Shown here in pieces: positions 62,816 to 64,000 of a stretch of 64,000 nucleotides of DNA (the first letter of the stretch is position 1; the number at the start of each line of letters is the position of its first letter). The notes under the pieces are model-generated. The model ran no database searches. It was not told the origin of the DNA and saw only the letters and a list, made by a program, of their open reading frames with translations. The position numbers and the translations under genes were made by a program. Source of the stretch: Labrenzia sp. CE80 (GTDB taxonomy: Bacteria > Pseudomonadota > Alphaproteobacteria > Rhizobiales > Stappiaceae); assembly GCF_009650605.1 (NCBI RefSeq), contig NZ_WAJT01000001.1:1054001-1118000 (forward strand), given 5' to 3'.

Positions 62816-64000
62816 GTGAAAGTCCAAAGGGGCGCGAAGGATTTGACCGCAGCTGGTGCGGATCCACCGCCCGGCTCAGATGGCAGCATCGATCCTGGGG
62901 CTGACGCTGCTCCAGTTGCGCAGTCCATCAAGGGCCGCCGGGCGGACAGGAAAACGGGCGTAAAAGATGACGCGGGCCGATCGGCCGGACGGAGAAACCG
63001 TCGCTTTCGTCAAATACTCAAGGCCTTTCAAGTCATGTCGCGCGGCTCTGCCGCATTTGATCGCAGCTTTCATGATCGGGCGGTGACCGGCGCGCTGTCT
63101 CAGCCGCCACGGTCGAAGCTCCGCCGCAATCCCTTGCAGGAAGAACAGGGGCTGCTTTGGATTAGCTTCGCCTTCGCTATTGGGATCCTCATCTACATGG
63201 TCCTTCCCGAGGAACCGGATCCTTTCGCCCTGGGTGCGGTCTTTCTGGCAACACTGGTCTGGACGGGGCGCAAAGCGGTAACCGGACGGACCGGAGTGGG
63301 GGCGATCCTTCTCTTGGCAGCGTTGAGTGGTGTTCTGGTGACAAACCTTCGCGTGACGCTTTGCGAAGCGCCACGGCTTTACCAGCCTCGAACCTTGTCG
63401 CTTGAGGGGCGCGTCCTTGAAAGACAGGAAAGTGCGCGCGGTCCACGTCTCATCCTTGAGGTTCATAGCTACAAGGACTACGGCAAAGTGCGGTCGCCGG
63501 GCGCGCCTTTCGGCGAGGGGCGTCTTCCAGAGACCATTCGCATTTCCATACCCAAGGCGGCGATGGTGCGCACCGGTGACGGGGTCAATCTGACTGCCCG
63601 TCTGTTCCCGCCATCAGGTCCGGCGCGCCCCGGAGGCTATGACTTCTCGTTTTGGGCTTACTTTGATGGACTTGGCGCAACCGGATTTTCCTATGGCACG
63701 CCTAACCCGGCAGATCTTGGACCGCCGCCGCTTTGGCTTCGTGTCAAACGTGGCCTTGAGACTGTCCGATCGAGTATCGGAGATCGCATTCGGGCTGTTC
63801 TTCCCGTTGGAGATGGAGCCGAGCTCGCGGTAGCACTTCTGGTCGGGGACCGGAGCGGGCTTTCGGAGCAGGCGGAGGACGCCTTGAGGGCCTCCGGGTT
63901 AGCCCATGTTCTTGCAATTTCTGGGCTTCACATGGCGCTTTTTGCCGGTGGCGCATTCGGAGTCGCTTTGCTCTTGCTGGCTGCATCCGAAACCGCCGCA
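62816..64000 (+). CDS. comEC: ComEC/Rec2 family DNA uptake channel, N-terminal part (cut by window end)
   Basis: An open frame of 395 codons from GTG 62816 runs off the window without a stop. After a hydrophilic basic N-terminus come two or three helices, an OB-like domain with GYDFSFWAYFDGLGATGFSYG-type sequence, and the start of the competence domain at SGLHMALFAG. ComEC forms the inner-membrane channel for transforming DNA. The start is uncertain: an in-frame ATG at 63035 would drop 73 residues. It is divergent from gltX by 78 bases. Confidence 0.9.
   Translation, partial: MKVQRGAKDLTAAGADPPPGSDGSIDPGADAAPVAQSIKGRRADRKTGVKDDAGRSAGRRNRRFRQILKAFQVMSRGSAAFDRSFHDRAVTGALSQPPRSKLRRNPLQEEQGLLWISFAFAIGILIYMVLPEEPDPFALGAVFLATLVWTGRKAVTGRTGVGAILLLAALSGVLVTNLRVTLCEAPRLYQPRTLSLEGRVLERQESARGPRLILEVHSYKDYGKVRSPGAPFGEGRLPETIRISIPKAAMVRTGDGVNLTARLFPPSGPARPGGYDFSFWAYFDGLGATGFSYGTPNPADLGPPPLWLRVKRGLETVRSSIGDRIRAVLPVGDGAELAVALLVGDRSGLSEQAEDALRASGLAHVLAISGLHMALFAGGAFGVALLLLAASETAA

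Noticed and set aside
1..64000. Mobile elements, CRISPR arrays, prophage or toxin-antitoxin genes
   Set aside because: I looked for transposase or integrase frames, regularly spaced repeats and paired small genes and found none. The window is core chromosome.

Overview
The window is chromosomal core DNA of an alphaproteobacterium. The best fit is a marine Hyphomicrobiales/Rhizobiales of the Stappiaceae type (Roseibium/Labrenzia-like). This is inferred from gene order (lolC-lolD-dnaE1; rpsB-tsf-pyrH-frr-uppS-cdsA-dxr-rseP-bamA-lpxD-fabZ-lpxA-lpxI-lpxB; gltA-gltX-comEC), from NuoE with a long C-terminal extension, from LpxI replacing LpxH, from a LexA site of the alphaproteobacterial GAAC-N7-GAAC type, and from an Na+-NQR operon, which is patchy in this class and mostly marine. 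I see no insertion sequence, prophage or CRISPR array.

Layout. 1-7.6 kb: a Na+-translocating NADH:quinone reductase module, with nqrABCDEF on the plus strand and the maturation genes apbE-nqrM divergent. 7.8-14.8 kb: protein quality control (tig, clpP, clpX, lon) and the nucleoid protein gene hupB, each with its own terminator. 14.8-17.1 kb: gene-poor DNA with tRNA-Val(TAC) and two identical tRNA-Asp(GTC) genes. 17.1-32.6 kb: the complete complex I operon nuoA-N, with one uncharacterised small membrane protein inserted between nuoH and nuoI. 32.6-35.8 kb: birA, RNase J, methylmalonyl-CoA epimerase and a DUF1467 protein. 36.3-39.7 kb: proS and the lipoprotein exporter genes lolC-lolD. 39.9-40.05 kb: a 32-codon membrane-peptide gene whose promoter is overlapped by a consensus SOS box. 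40.2-43.8 kb: dnaE. 43.8-44.2 kb: a VOC/glyoxalase gene broken by one nonsense codon. 44.5-59.2 kb: translation, undecaprenyl and phospholipid precursors, isoprenoids, outer-membrane assembly and lipid A. 59.2-64 kb: a GNAT acetyltransferase, gltA and gltX (minus strand), and comEC running off the window end.

The genes feed a few systems. Two different NADH dehydrogenases (sodium- and proton-linked) feed the quinone pool. The Clp/Lon/trigger factor block handles protein folding and turnover. The 44-59 kb block makes and assembles the envelope. The most interesting locus is the SOS-controlled 32-residue membrane peptide upstream of dnaE, which resembles in size, topology and regulation the SidA division inhibitor of Caulobacter. 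Second are the nonsense-mutated VOC gene and the unnamed small membrane protein inside the nuo operon.
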